The position numbers were made by a program, and so were the translations under genes. Shown in pieces: positions 1 through 5,083 of a stretch of DNA of 5,265 bases. The DNA is from Pseudomonadota bacterium (GTDB taxonomy: Bacteria > Desulfobacterota > JADFVX01), in contig JADFVM010000327.1 in NCBI GenBank assembly GCA_015222555.1, forward strand, positions 1 to 5,265. Reading direction: 5' to 3'. The notes under the pieces were generated by a model that was given only the letters and a program-made list of their open reading frames with translations, searched no databases and was not told the DNA's origin. Every line of letters starts with the position of its first letter. Positions within the stretch are counted from its first letter, which is position 1.

Positions 1-258
1 GATATTAATCAAACAGGTGGTGACATGCTTTTAGTCTCCCAGTTTACCCTTGCAGGCGATGTTAGAAAGGGGCGCAGGCCCTCCTTTGAAGGGGCTGAAA
101 GGCCGGAAAAGGCATTGCCGCTTTTCAATTCACTGGTAGAGAGAGTGAGGAATGAGGGTGTTCCTGTCCAGACCGGTGAATTTCAGGCCCATATGGACGT
201 TGAACTTGTCAATGACGGCCCCGTAACGATCCTGCTTGACAGCAGGAAAGTGTTTTAG
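1..258 (+). CDS. dtd: D-aminoacyl-tRNA deacylase (Dtd), 3' part
   Basis: This is the C-terminal part of D-aminoacyl-tRNA deacylase, the cytoplasmic homodimeric enzyme that hydrolyses D-amino acids (and glycine) from mischarged tRNA as a proofreading step. The frame is open from base 1 and ends at TAG 256-258, so 85 residues are visible. The family is usually about 145-150 residues, so roughly 60 N-terminal residues lie outside the window; the ATG at 25 is internal. Two family signatures are seen: SQFTL at visible residues 13-17, and the Gly-cisPro motif GPVT at residues 73-76 within VNDGPVT, which lines the active site across the dimer and rejects L-aminoacyl substrates. The RKGRRPSF segment and the LLDS ending also fit the family. 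No defect is seen in the visible part. Its promoter and any upstream partner are outside the window. Downstream it is followed at once by a palindromic repeat that may help end its transcript. The identification is firm. Confidence 0.95.
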   Translation, partial: DINQTGGDMLLVSQFTLAGDVRKGRRPSFEGAERPEKALPLFNSLVERVRNEGVPVQTGEFQAHMDVELVNDGPVTILLDSRKVF

Positions 259-262
259 TTAG

Positions 263-371
263 TGTCCATCCGAAAATCCCCCTTAATCCCCCTTTTTCAA
301 AGGGGGAGACCAATGTTTCCCCCCTTTTGTAAAGGGGGGTGAGGGGGGATTTGAAGTTTCCGGCTAAAAAC
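263..371. repeat. MITE-like palindromic repeat, copy 1
   Basis: An imperfect palindrome of about 105 bases begins 4 bases after the dtd stop. It contains two hairpins: CCCCCTTT/AAAGGGGG (288-295 with 299-306, loop TTC) and CCCCCCTTT/AAAGGGGGG (319-327 with 331-339, loop TGT). Outside these, ATCCCCCTTA at the left faces TGAGGGGGGAT at the right, so the whole unit can also fold end to end. Similar ends are visible further out: AGTGTCCATCCG at the left, and AGTTTTTAGCCGG when the right end is read in reverse complement. It carries no ORF. The design resembles a non-autonomous miniature element or an intergenic palindromic repeat; the exact boundaries and any target duplication are not clear. The hairpins may affect dtd mRNA 3' ends, but no T-run follows them. 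A related copy lies at 1507-1588. Confidence 0.7.
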
Positions 372-458
372 TGATTAATCTTTGAAATCCCTATCCTGTC
401 AGAATGTCTCTTAAAGATAATTTCTTTTGTAATAAAATAATGACAATGGAATCCTGCC

Positions 459-485
459 TTGTCTTGATTCCTAACCCTCTTTAAT
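459..485 (+). promoter_or_regulatory. possible weak promoter for the channel gene
   Basis: TTGTCT at 459-464 (4 of 6 matches to a -35) and TTTAAT at 480-485 (5 of 6 to a -10) are separated by 15 bases, shorter than the usual 17. If used, transcription would start around 492, giving a leader of about 8 bases before the ATG at 500. That would fit the absence of a Shine-Dalgarno sequence there. This is a visual match in AT-rich sequence and could be chance. Confidence 0.2.
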
Positions 486-499
486 GCTATTTTGTTGTC

Positions 500-1357
500 A
501 TGAGTCCCGAAATAAAAAGCGAATCACACAGCAAATGGCGTTTAAGGATCCATGAGATCATCTTTGAGGCCGATACGCCTGCAGGAAAGGCCTTCGATGT
601 CCTTCTCATCGGGAGCATTATCCTCAGTGTCATCGTTGTCATGCTTGACAGCGTCAGTGAAATCAGAGGAAATTATGGTCCCCTCTTGCACAATATAGAG
701 TGGTTCTTTACCATTCTCTTTACCATTGAGTACATTCTCCGTCTTGTCTGCGTCGGCCGGCCCCTGCGTTACGTCCGGAGTTTTTATGGCGTTGTCGACC
801 TGCTGGCCATTTTGCCCACCTACAGCAGTTTCTTTTTTCCAGCCAGCCACTATCTCACAGTCATAAGGGTCTTAAGGGTATTACGTGTCTTTCGTATACT
901 CAAGCTTGCTCATTATGTGGGTGAGTCCCGTCTGCTCATGCAGGCCATGCGGGCCAGCGGCAGGAAAATCTTGGTCTTTCTAATTGCCATCGTCACCCTT
1001 GTCATCATTTTTGGATCCCTAATGTATGTTATCGAGGGTGAAGAAAACGGTTTTACGAGTATCCCCCGCAGTATTTATTGGGCCATCGTTACCATGACTA
1101 CCGTCGGTTATGGTGATATTTCACCTAAAACCAACGTGGGGCAAGCCGTGGCTTCCATAATCATGATCATGGGTTACGGGATTATCGCCGTTCCTACTGG
1201 AATCGTCACCGTTGGAATTTCACAGGCTTATCAGCAACAGAAGATTTCTACGCAGGCCTGTCCTGAATGCGGTGTTGACGGTCATGATATGGATGCCAAA
1301 CATTGTAAGTTTTGTGGTGCCGACCTATACCCCGAAGGGCATCGAGAGTTAATCTAG
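500..1357 (+). CDS. voltage-gated-type potassium channel with C-terminal zinc ribbon
   Basis: This is a six-transmembrane ion channel subunit of the Ion_trans (Kv-like) superfamily, expected to form an inner-membrane tetramer passing K+. Segments read as S1 about 32-50, S2 65-84, S3 94-110, S4 118-136, S5 156-178 and S6 213-240. S4 has charges every third residue (R123, R126, R129, R132, K135), the mark of a voltage sensor. The selectivity filter TTVGYGD spans 200-206 and predicts potassium selectivity. After S6 the cytoplasmic tail has C254/C257 and C269/C272 (CX2C-X11-CX2C), a zinc ribbon found in many bacterial relatives. At 285 aa the length is normal. ATG 500 is the only sensible start: an in-frame TAA sits at 482-484 and no other early start codon exists. 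There is no recognisable ribosome binding site, so initiation may be leaderless or weak. The gene stands alone, with inverted palindromic repeats on both sides. The family is certain; in vivo gating is not shown by sequence. Confidence 0.94.
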   Translation: MSPEIKSESHSKWRLRIHEIIFEADTPAGKAFDVLLIGSIILSVIVVMLDSVSEIRGNYGPLLHNIEWFFTILFTIEYILRLVCVGRPLRYVRSFYGVVDLLAILPTYSSFFFPASHYLTVIRVLRVLRVFRILKLAHYVGESRLLMQAMRASGRKILVFLIAIVTLVIIFGSLMYVIEGEENGFTSIPRSIYWAIVTMTTVGYGDISPKTNVGQAVASIIMIMGYGIIAVPTGIVTVGISQAYQQQKISTQACPECGVDGHDMDAKHCKFCGADLYPEGHRELI

Positions 1358-1506
1358 CCTGTATAGGAGGACCTAAAAACCTCAGTTAGACACAGATCTG
1401 ATAAGTTATTGTTATCACAGAGGGTATCTACTTTGATAAATTGAAGCCTCCTGTAAAAACGCATCAATGGCATATTTAATATCCGGTGTTTGCTGGACTT
1501 TCTACC
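1358..1506. other. gene-free stretch with a possible structured 3' region
   Basis: No gene is seen between the channel stop and the second repeat. TATAGGAGG at 1362-1370 is complementary, with one G-U pair in RNA, to CCTCCTGTA at 1447-1455. Between them lies a perfect small hairpin TGATAA/TTATCA (1399-1404 with 1412-1417, 7-base loop). The GGAGG at 1366-1370 looks like a Shine-Dalgarno but no start codon follows at a usable distance. This could be a folded mRNA 3' end, or coincidence. No T-run marks a classical terminator. Confidence 0.3.
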
Positions 1507-1588
1507 ATACCCCCTCCCAACCTCCCATTATCTTAAAGGGAGGAGCATTTTTCCCCCTCTTAAGGTAAGAGGGGATTAAGGGGAGTTA
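1507..1588. repeat. MITE-like palindromic repeat, copy 2 (inverted, diverged)
   Basis: This stretch repeats the architecture of the element at 263-371. A hairpin CCTCCC/GGGAGG (1521-1526 with 1538-1543) is followed by CCCCTCTTA/TAAGAGGGG (1554-1562 with 1566-1574, loop AGG). Its right end, GGGGATTAAGGGG, matches the reverse complement of copy 1's left end, and its C-rich left end matches the reverse complement of copy 1's right end. The two copies therefore lie in opposite orientation on either side of the channel gene. The copy has diverged: the stems keep complementarity while the bases differ. It contains no ORF. From 1589 to 1700 nothing else is recognised apart from the leader of the next gene. 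Confidence 0.62.
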
Positions 1589-1700
1589 TGAAATGGTCCT
1601 CTCGGAGTAAGAGCGCCAAGCCGATAGCTATTGGGTGCCATTATCTGTAGTGTTTGCCAACCTTGGGAGAAGAATCAAAAATAAAGGAGAAAGGAGACTT

Positions 1701-2564
1701 ATGAAACGACTTATTCTGTTTGTTTTAATCTTTTTGACAGCCAGCCAGACAGCCTTTGCCGACACTTCTATCTGGAAGGTCCAATCGGATAAATCGGTAT
1801 TATATCTTGGCGGGACTGTTCACTTGTTACGCCAATCTGATTATCCACTACCCGTGGAATATGATAAAGCCTACGAAAAGGCTGCTTTGCTTGTTTTTGA
1901 GGCCGACATTGCCGATTTATATAAACCGGAGACGCAGCAACTGTTAGTGAGCAAGGGGCTCTATAGGGACGGCACAAGCCTGGAGACTGTCCTTTCTCCC
2001 GAGGCCTATGGCGCACTGAAAAAATATTGTGAGAGCGCAGGAATACCGGTTTTATCTTTTAATAAATTTAAACCTTCCATGGTGATGCTAACCTTGCTTG
2101 GCCAGGAACTGCAGAAAATGGGCATAGGGAAAAGTGGGGTAGAGGAATATTACTTCAGGAAGGCAAATGCCGATAAAAAGCCAGTTAAAGGCCTGGAGAA
2201 TATCGATGAGCATATTGAACTGATAACCTCTATGGGCAAAGGGAACGAAAGTAATTTTATACTTCATTCTATTAAGGACCTTAAAGAAGCGGAGAGAATA
2301 ATTAATGCTCTCATTGACGGCTGGAGGGAAGGGGACGAAAAGAAATTGTATGAACTCTTTATTAAGGAAATGAAAGATGAGTTCCCAAATCTTTACAAGA
2401 CATTGCTTGTAGATAGAAATCGTAAATGGTTGCCTCAGATTGAAGACTATCTGCAAACGCCTGAAACAGAGCTTGTCCTCGTCGGTGCCGCTCACCTGAT
2501 TGGGCCCGATGGTGTTATTGCCAGCCTGAAAAATAAGGGTTATAAACTTGAAAAGTTGAAATAA
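1701..2564 (+). CDS. exported TraB/GumN (Tiki-like) family protein
   Basis: This is a 287-aa TraB/GumN family protein (PF01963), related in fold and motifs to the Tiki metalloproteases; the substrate of bacterial members is generally unknown. The start at 1701 is chosen because AAAGGAGAAAGGAG lies directly upstream and the first 20 residues form a Sec signal peptide with probable cleavage after AFA (residues 18-20); an in-frame GTG at 1635 would bury that signal. Conserved points are GTVH at 38-41, E68 in VFEAD, the GVEEYYF segment near 147-152, the RNRKW stretch near 239-243, and VGAAHL at 261-266 with H265, followed by GPDGV. H41, E68 and H265 are the likely metal or catalytic residues by family analogy. 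The mature protein should act in the periplasm or at the envelope; no lipobox is seen. A GNAT gene starts 13 bases later, so the two are probably co-transcribed. Family certain, activity inferred. Confidence 0.92.
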   Translation: MKRLILFVLIFLTASQTAFADTSIWKVQSDKSVLYLGGTVHLLRQSDYPLPVEYDKAYEKAALLVFEADIADLYKPETQQLLVSKGLYRDGTSLETVLSPEAYGALKKYCESAGIPVLSFNKFKPSMVMLTLLGQELQKMGIGKSGVEEYYFRKANADKKPVKGLENIDEHIELITSMGKGNESNFILHSIKDLKEAERIINALIDGWREGDEKKLYELFIKEMKDEFPNLYKTLLVDRNRKWLPQIEDYLQTPETELVLVGAAHLIGPDGVIASLKNKGYKLEKLK

Positions 2565-2577
2565 GAGGATCGAGTAA

Positions 2578-3027
2578 ATGACAACAATATTAACTGTAAC
2601 ATCGGATCCTGACATTCAGCAGTGTTATCCTGTTATGTCTCAGCTACGTCCTCATATCGCACCCGAAGACTTCCTGCCTCGAATTAAAGCACAAATGGCT
2701 GATGGTTATATGCTGTCTTGCATCAAAAAAGGTGATCTCGTTGTCGCTGTAGCCGGTTTTCGCATCGGCAGAAATCTGGCCTGGGGAAAGCATCTTTATG
2801 TGGATGACCTTGTGACTGATTCACAAAACAGATCAAGTGGTTATGGCAGAAAGATGATAGACTGGATCATTCTTTTTGCCAAAGAAAAGGGCTGTGAACA
2901 GCTCCATCTTGATTCAGGCATCCAAAGGACTGAGACCCATAAATTTTACAAAAGAGAAGGGTTAGAGCTGGCCAGTTATCATTTTTTAAAAAATTTCCTT
3001 CTTAACGGGACAGGGTGTGCAATATGA
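2578..3027 (+). CDS. GNAT family N-acetyltransferase
   Basis: This 149-aa cytoplasmic protein is a complete single-domain GNAT acetyltransferase (PF00583), which transfers an acetyl group from acetyl-CoA to an amine; the acceptor cannot be read from sequence. The acetyl-CoA pyrophosphate loop is seen as RSSGYG at 85-90, following the beta-4 strand LYVDDLVT (73-80). The later strand QLHLDSG (108-114) and the HKFYKREGL segment (121-129) form the usual C-terminal half, with Y124 in the position that often acts as the general acid. It starts at ATG 2578, with GAGG at 2565-2568 lying 9 bases upstream and immediately after the stop of the TraB/GumN gene. The 13-base gap points to one transcript with that gene. 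Length and motifs are intact. Subfamily and substrate are not assigned. Confidence 0.93.
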   Translation: MTTILTVTSDPDIQQCYPVMSQLRPHIAPEDFLPRIKAQMADGYMLSCIKKGDLVVAVAGFRIGRNLAWGKHLYVDDLVTDSQNRSSGYGRKMIDWIILFAKEKGCEQLHLDSGIQRTETHKFYKREGLELASYHFLKNFLLNGTGCAI

Positions 3028-3035
3028 GTTCACCT

Positions 3036-3065
3036 GTGACTAGAGCACTCTATTTATGTTATTAT
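3036..3065 (+). promoter_or_regulatory. possible promoter for the zinc-ribbon/methyltransferase pair
   Basis: In the 79-base gap after the GNAT stop, GTGACT (3036-3041, 4 of 6) and TATTAT (3060-3065, 5 of 6) are 18 bases apart, predicting a start near 3072. This would separate the downstream pair from the TraB/GumN-GNAT pair. It is a visual match only; read-through from upstream is equally possible. Confidence 0.25.
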
Positions 3066-3106
3066 AGACACAAAAAAATCAGCTCAATTAAGGAGATCAC
3101 TTAACG

Positions 3107-3574
3107 ATGGATGTTAAATTATGCCCACAGTGCGGAGCCGAATATTTCGCACATATTACAGAATGCGCAGAGTGTAAAGTCCCGTTGCAAAGGCCGGAAG
3201 AACTGGAAAGGGCGCGGGCCGAGTTTGTTAGTGAAGTCGGTGAGGATGCTGCGCCTCTCATGGAAGGGAAAATGGCTGAACTAAAAGAGCTGCGTCGTCT
3301 TCTGGAGAAAGAGGGGATAAAGACTTACATCAACCATGCTTCGGGCTGCAAGCCAGGCGGTTGCAATTCAACGTCACTGCTCTTTGTCGCAAAGAGTAAC
3401 GCAGAAGCGGCGGTGTCCTTCCTTCAAAAACATTTCGCTCATAATAATCCCGAACCTTCCGGTCATGAAGAAGACATTAGCGAAGATCAGTGCCCGGCCT
3501 GTGGTTTTCATGCCGGTGTGGATGCTATGGAATGCCCTGACTGTGGTCTGGTCCTGGCTTTTAATGAAGGGTAG
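3107..3574 (+). CDS. double zinc-ribbon protein with DUF2007-like centre
   Basis: This is a 155-aa probably cytoplasmic protein of unassigned function. It is bounded by two zinc ribbons of identical spacing: C6/C9 with C20/C23, and C129/C132 with C143/C146, both CX2C-X10-CX2C. Between them, residues 52-110 look like a DUF2007-type domain (putative signal-transducing, PF09413): helix AELKELRRLLEKEG, then strand IKTYI, a loop with two more cysteines (C81, C86), strand SLLFVA and helix NAEAAVSFLQKHF. The segment 112-128 is an acidic linker. The start at 3107 is supported by TAAGGAGATCAC at 3089-3100, a near-complete match to the 16S rRNA 3' end. The stop lies 5 bases before the methyltransferase ATG, so the two are almost certainly translationally coupled. 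DUF2007 proteins are thought to bind partners or ligands; a role as adaptor for the methyltransferase is only inference from position. The domain call is moderate, the gene call firm. Confidence 0.86.
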   Translation: MDVKLCPQCGAEYFAHITECAECKVPLQRPEELERARAEFVSEVGEDAAPLMEGKMAELKELRRLLEKEGIKTYINHASGCKPGGCNSTSLLFVAKSNAEAAVSFLQKHFAHNNPEPSGHEEDISEDQCPACGFHAGVDAMECPDCGLVLAFNEG

Positions 3575-3579
3575 CATCT

Positions 3580-4140
3580 ATGGATATCTCCCTCTTTTGG
3601 ATTGTATTTGCTCTTTTGGGAGGTCTCGTAGTTATTAAAGCCCTCTACGTGCTTGGCGCTGTTCTGGCACTGCCGACGACAGGGGGCGCTCTTTTCTGTT
3701 TTACTCACTATTCCAAAATCGAGACAATTCTTGATGAAATCAACATGAAGAGCAATGATGTTGTATTCGATCTGGGTTGCGGTGACGGTAGATTTATCGC
3801 CTCAGCAGCAAAGCGATACAATGTCAAGGGTACCGGTTTTGAGATCAATTTCTTTGCTTATTTCCTTGCACGTCTTCGCCTTTTTCCTCTGAGAGGGAGG
3901 GTTCTGGTAAAAAGAGACAGTTTCTGGAAGGCTGACTTCGGTGAGGCCGATGTTATTTTCTGTTATCTTTTTCCCGATATTATGGAGAAGGTTGCCGGGA
4001 AGACAAAAAAGGAGATGAAAGAGGGGGCCCTTCTTATAAGCTGCAACTTCCCTTTGCCCGGCTGGTGCGCGGAAAAGGTTTTGACAGCAGACCATCCAAG
4101 TCAGAAAGATCCTATCTATATCTACAGAAAGAAGGCTTAA
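3580..4140 (+). CDS. membrane-anchored SAM methyltransferase, FAM173-like
   Basis: This is a 186-aa class I S-adenosylmethionine-dependent methyltransferase with an N-terminal membrane segment (about residues 5-31). Motif I is DLGCGDGR at 64-71, and the acidic residue that binds the SAM ribose is E88 in GFEIN. The later features D113 with FWKADF (115-120), KTKKEMKEGALLISC and NFPLPGW (156-162) follow the pattern I recall for FAM173 proteins, the family of the mitochondrial lysine methyltransferases that modify the ADP/ATP carrier and ATP synthase c subunit. Those enzymes also carry an N-terminal membrane segment, so a membrane-protein lysine substrate is plausible but unproven here. Start ATG 3580 follows the previous stop by 5 bases; its only ribosome-binding candidate, AAGGG at 3567-3571, lies in the end of the upstream gene, which implies translational coupling. 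A general small-molecule methyltransferase is the alternative. The methyltransferase fold is firm; the subfamily is moderate. Confidence 0.9.
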   Translation: MDISLFWIVFALLGGLVVIKALYVLGAVLALPTTGGALFCFTHYSKIETILDEINMKSNDVVFDLGCGDGRFIASAAKRYNVKGTGFEINFFAYFLARLRLFPLRGRVLVKRDSFWKADFGEADVIFCYLFPDIMEKVAGKTKKEMKEGALLISCNFPLPGWCAEKVLTADHPSQKDPIYIYRKKA

Positions 4141-4208
4141 GCCGACATCCATCACTCCATATCAAAGGTATGCTGCTCCAGGCCGATATTCTCCTATTGA
4201 CTTCAGTG

Positions 4209-4249
4209 AAAAAAGTTATGCCAACCACCCATGAAAGAGCAGTTGGCAT
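4209..4249 (-). terminator. intrinsic terminator, stronger on the minus strand
   Basis: A perfect 8-base inverted repeat ATGCCAAC/GTTGGCAT (4218-4225 with 4242-4249, 16-base loop) sits between the convergent gene sets. Read on the minus strand, the stem is followed after three bases by a run of six T (A-run at 4209-4214), the form of an intrinsic terminator. It lies about 45 bases beyond the stop of the 74-aa gene. On the plus strand only a weak T-rich stretch follows, so it may stop the methyltransferase transcript less well. The long loop lowers certainty. Confidence 0.6.
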
Positions 4250-4293
4250 GATTACTTTATTTAGAACTAAATGTTTCCTAATATCTTGATTAG

Positions 4294-4518
4294 TCAGCTG
4301 TCAGCCGGTTGCCACTTCTGACTTCTCGTCTTCTGACCACCCGTTATCTGGTTGACTATATCTGTTGCCTGATCAACATAGTCATCGTCAACAACGATAT
4401 CTATGCTAAAGACTTCTGAGTCGTCATCCTCTGCTTCAAATTTGCTGTAAGGAATATCTTCTTTAATGAATTTGTTTAATACCTGAAACCCTATTTCAAC
4501 AGGAATCGAAAATCTCAT
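4294..4518 (-). CDS. small acidic protein, function unknown
   Basis: This is a 74-aa protein I do not recognise. The start is well supported: TAAGGAGAT stands 3 bases before the ATG on the minus strand. Residues 1-4 and 36-43 (VFSIDIVV) look like beta strands and 10-20 and 46-58 like helices, which suggests a compact alpha/beta fold. The region 28-46 is very acidic (EAEDDD and VVDDD), while the tail 61-74 is polar and partly basic (GQKTRSQKW). No signal peptide, membrane span or cysteine is present. It is the last gene of the minus-strand cluster and is followed by a terminator-like hairpin. In the same frame, directly upstream, lies a 30-codon ORF ended by the TAA that also begins this gene's Shine-Dalgarno. 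It could be an independent small protein or the downstream part of a gene interrupted by that stop. Confidence 0.7.
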   Translation of the reverse strand: MRFSIPVEIGFQVLNKFIKEDIPYSKFEAEDDDSEVFSIDIVVDDDYVDQATDIVNQITGGQKTRSQKWQPADS

Positions 4519-4527
4519 ATTATCTCC

Positions 4528-4620
4528 TTAACTTCTTCTTTGAGTTTGCTGAAACTTGCATATTTTACCATTGTACACATATGATTTCAATCCTTTCATC
4601 TCTTTTGCAAGCAGCGCCAT
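4528..4620 (-). CDS. tentative 30-codon basic small ORF
   Basis: On the minus strand an ATG at 4620-4618 opens 30 codons (MALLAKEMKGLKSYVYNGK at the N-terminus, ending QQTQRRS), stopped by TAA at 4530-4528. It begins one base after the stop of the 132-aa gene. Its TAA forms the first bases of the TAAGGAGAT Shine-Dalgarno of the 74-aa gene, and it shares that gene's frame. It is basic (five lysines, two arginines), unlike its acidic neighbours. It has no Shine-Dalgarno, so translation would depend on termination-reinitiation from the preceding gene. It may be a real coupled small protein, a leader peptide, the lost N-terminus of the next gene, or chance. No homologue is recognised. Confidence 0.32.
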   Translation of the reverse strand: MALLAKEMKGLKSYVYNGKICKFQQTQRRS

Positions 4621-4621
4621 A

Positions 4622-5020
4622 TTACGGAAGGGGTATTACCTTGGCCGTAATAGATAGCTCTTTCAGTCTTCGCCTGGCATCACCCATGGCCATAGGCGGA
4701 ACGCCCAGAGTAAAAACACCGTTATTCTCTTCTGCATACTTTGCAAAAAGTTTCCACTGCTTTTCCGTATGTTCATGGGCTATGGAATCCGGTGTTTCAA
4801 CCTCATAAATGAGGAACTGCTCGCCCATTGCCGTTGCATCGGGTGTGTCACCTTCTTCTCCTTCAGCCAGGGTTAACTTGTCCGGTCTTTTGAAACCATC
4901 GACATCAGCTCTTATATCTGAAAGGTCTTCCACTTTAGGGTTCCTGTTATGGGCATAGAGGCTGTTGCCCAGCATTTCTACAAGGTGATCATGTTCGATC
5001 TGGGATTTTCGTTTAGACAT
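4622..5020 (-). CDS. hypothetical protein, possible PD-(D/E)XK-like fold
   Basis: This is a 132-aa protein that I cannot assign to a named family. AAAGGAG at 5027-5033, 6 bases before the ATG, supports the start. The layout hints at a restriction-endonuclease-like core: acidic D39/D41 in ADVDGFKRPDKL, then strand FLIYEVET (69-76) with E73-x-E75, helix KQWKLFAKYAEE (87-98) and strand GVFTLGVPP (101-109). The E-x-E in place of the usual (D/E)-x-K, and the Q88-W89 helix, recall PD-(D/E)XK-fold proteins of unknown role, but this is a weak structural guess. Residues 1-30 are polar and basic-to-mixed, and 52-58 is an acidic loop. No signal peptide or membrane span is seen. It is the first gene of the minus-strand cluster; the next start codon on that strand follows its stop by one base. 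Gene firm, function unknown. Confidence 0.8.
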   Translation of the reverse strand: MSKRKSQIEHDHLVEMLGNSLYAHNRNPKVEDLSDIRADVDGFKRPDKLTLAEGEEGDTPDATAMGEQFLIYEVETPDSIAHEHTEKQWKLFAKYAEENNGVFTLGVPPMAMGDARRRLKELSITAKVIPLP

Positions 5021-5030
5021 TTATTTCTCC

Positions 5031-5068
5031 TTTACGTAAAAATTAAACTACTTTAGAAAAGTAGCTTA
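5031..5068 (-). promoter_or_regulatory. hairpin and palindrome in the 5' leader of the minus-strand cluster
   Basis: CTACTTT/AAAGTAG (5048-5054 with 5058-5064, loop AGA) is a perfect 7-base hairpin, extendable by three pairs beyond one mismatch. On the minus strand a T-rich stretch follows it. Next to it lies the perfect palindrome TTTACGTAAA (5031-5040), whose end overlaps the AAAGGAG ribosome binding site. The pair could be an operator, an mRNA-stabilising or attenuating leader structure, or the terminator of something beyond the window. No regulator is identified. Confidence 0.35.
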
Positions 5069-5083
5069 TGAATTCTCATATAT

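Noticed and set aside
288..339. Rho-independent terminator for dtd
   Set aside because: Hairpins are strong but no T-run follows either one, and the same structure recurs as a repeat, so it is listed as a repeat that might affect 3' ends.
542..850. 102-codon minus-strand ORF inside the channel gene
   Set aside because: It is the complement of a clearly conserved membrane protein, has no support of its own and no ribosome site context.
1588..1650. 20-codon ORF (MKWSSRSKSAKP...) after GGGGAG at the edge of repeat copy 2
   Set aside because: The GGAG is only 2 bases from the ATG and belongs to the repeat, the ORF is very short, and the product shows no recognisable feature.
1635..1700. GTG extension of the TraB/GumN gene by 22 residues
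   Set aside because: It would place a charged segment before a clean Sec signal peptide, and the strong ribosome site sits just before ATG 1701.
2088..2615. 175-codon minus-strand ORF opposite the TraB/GumN gene
   Set aside because: It lies antisense to a gene with conserved family motifs, and its translation shows no recognisable domain.
4065..4289. 74-codon plus-strand ORF overlapping the methyltransferase 3' end
   Set aside because: It starts inside the methyltransferase, has no ribosome site and runs through the terminator hairpin.
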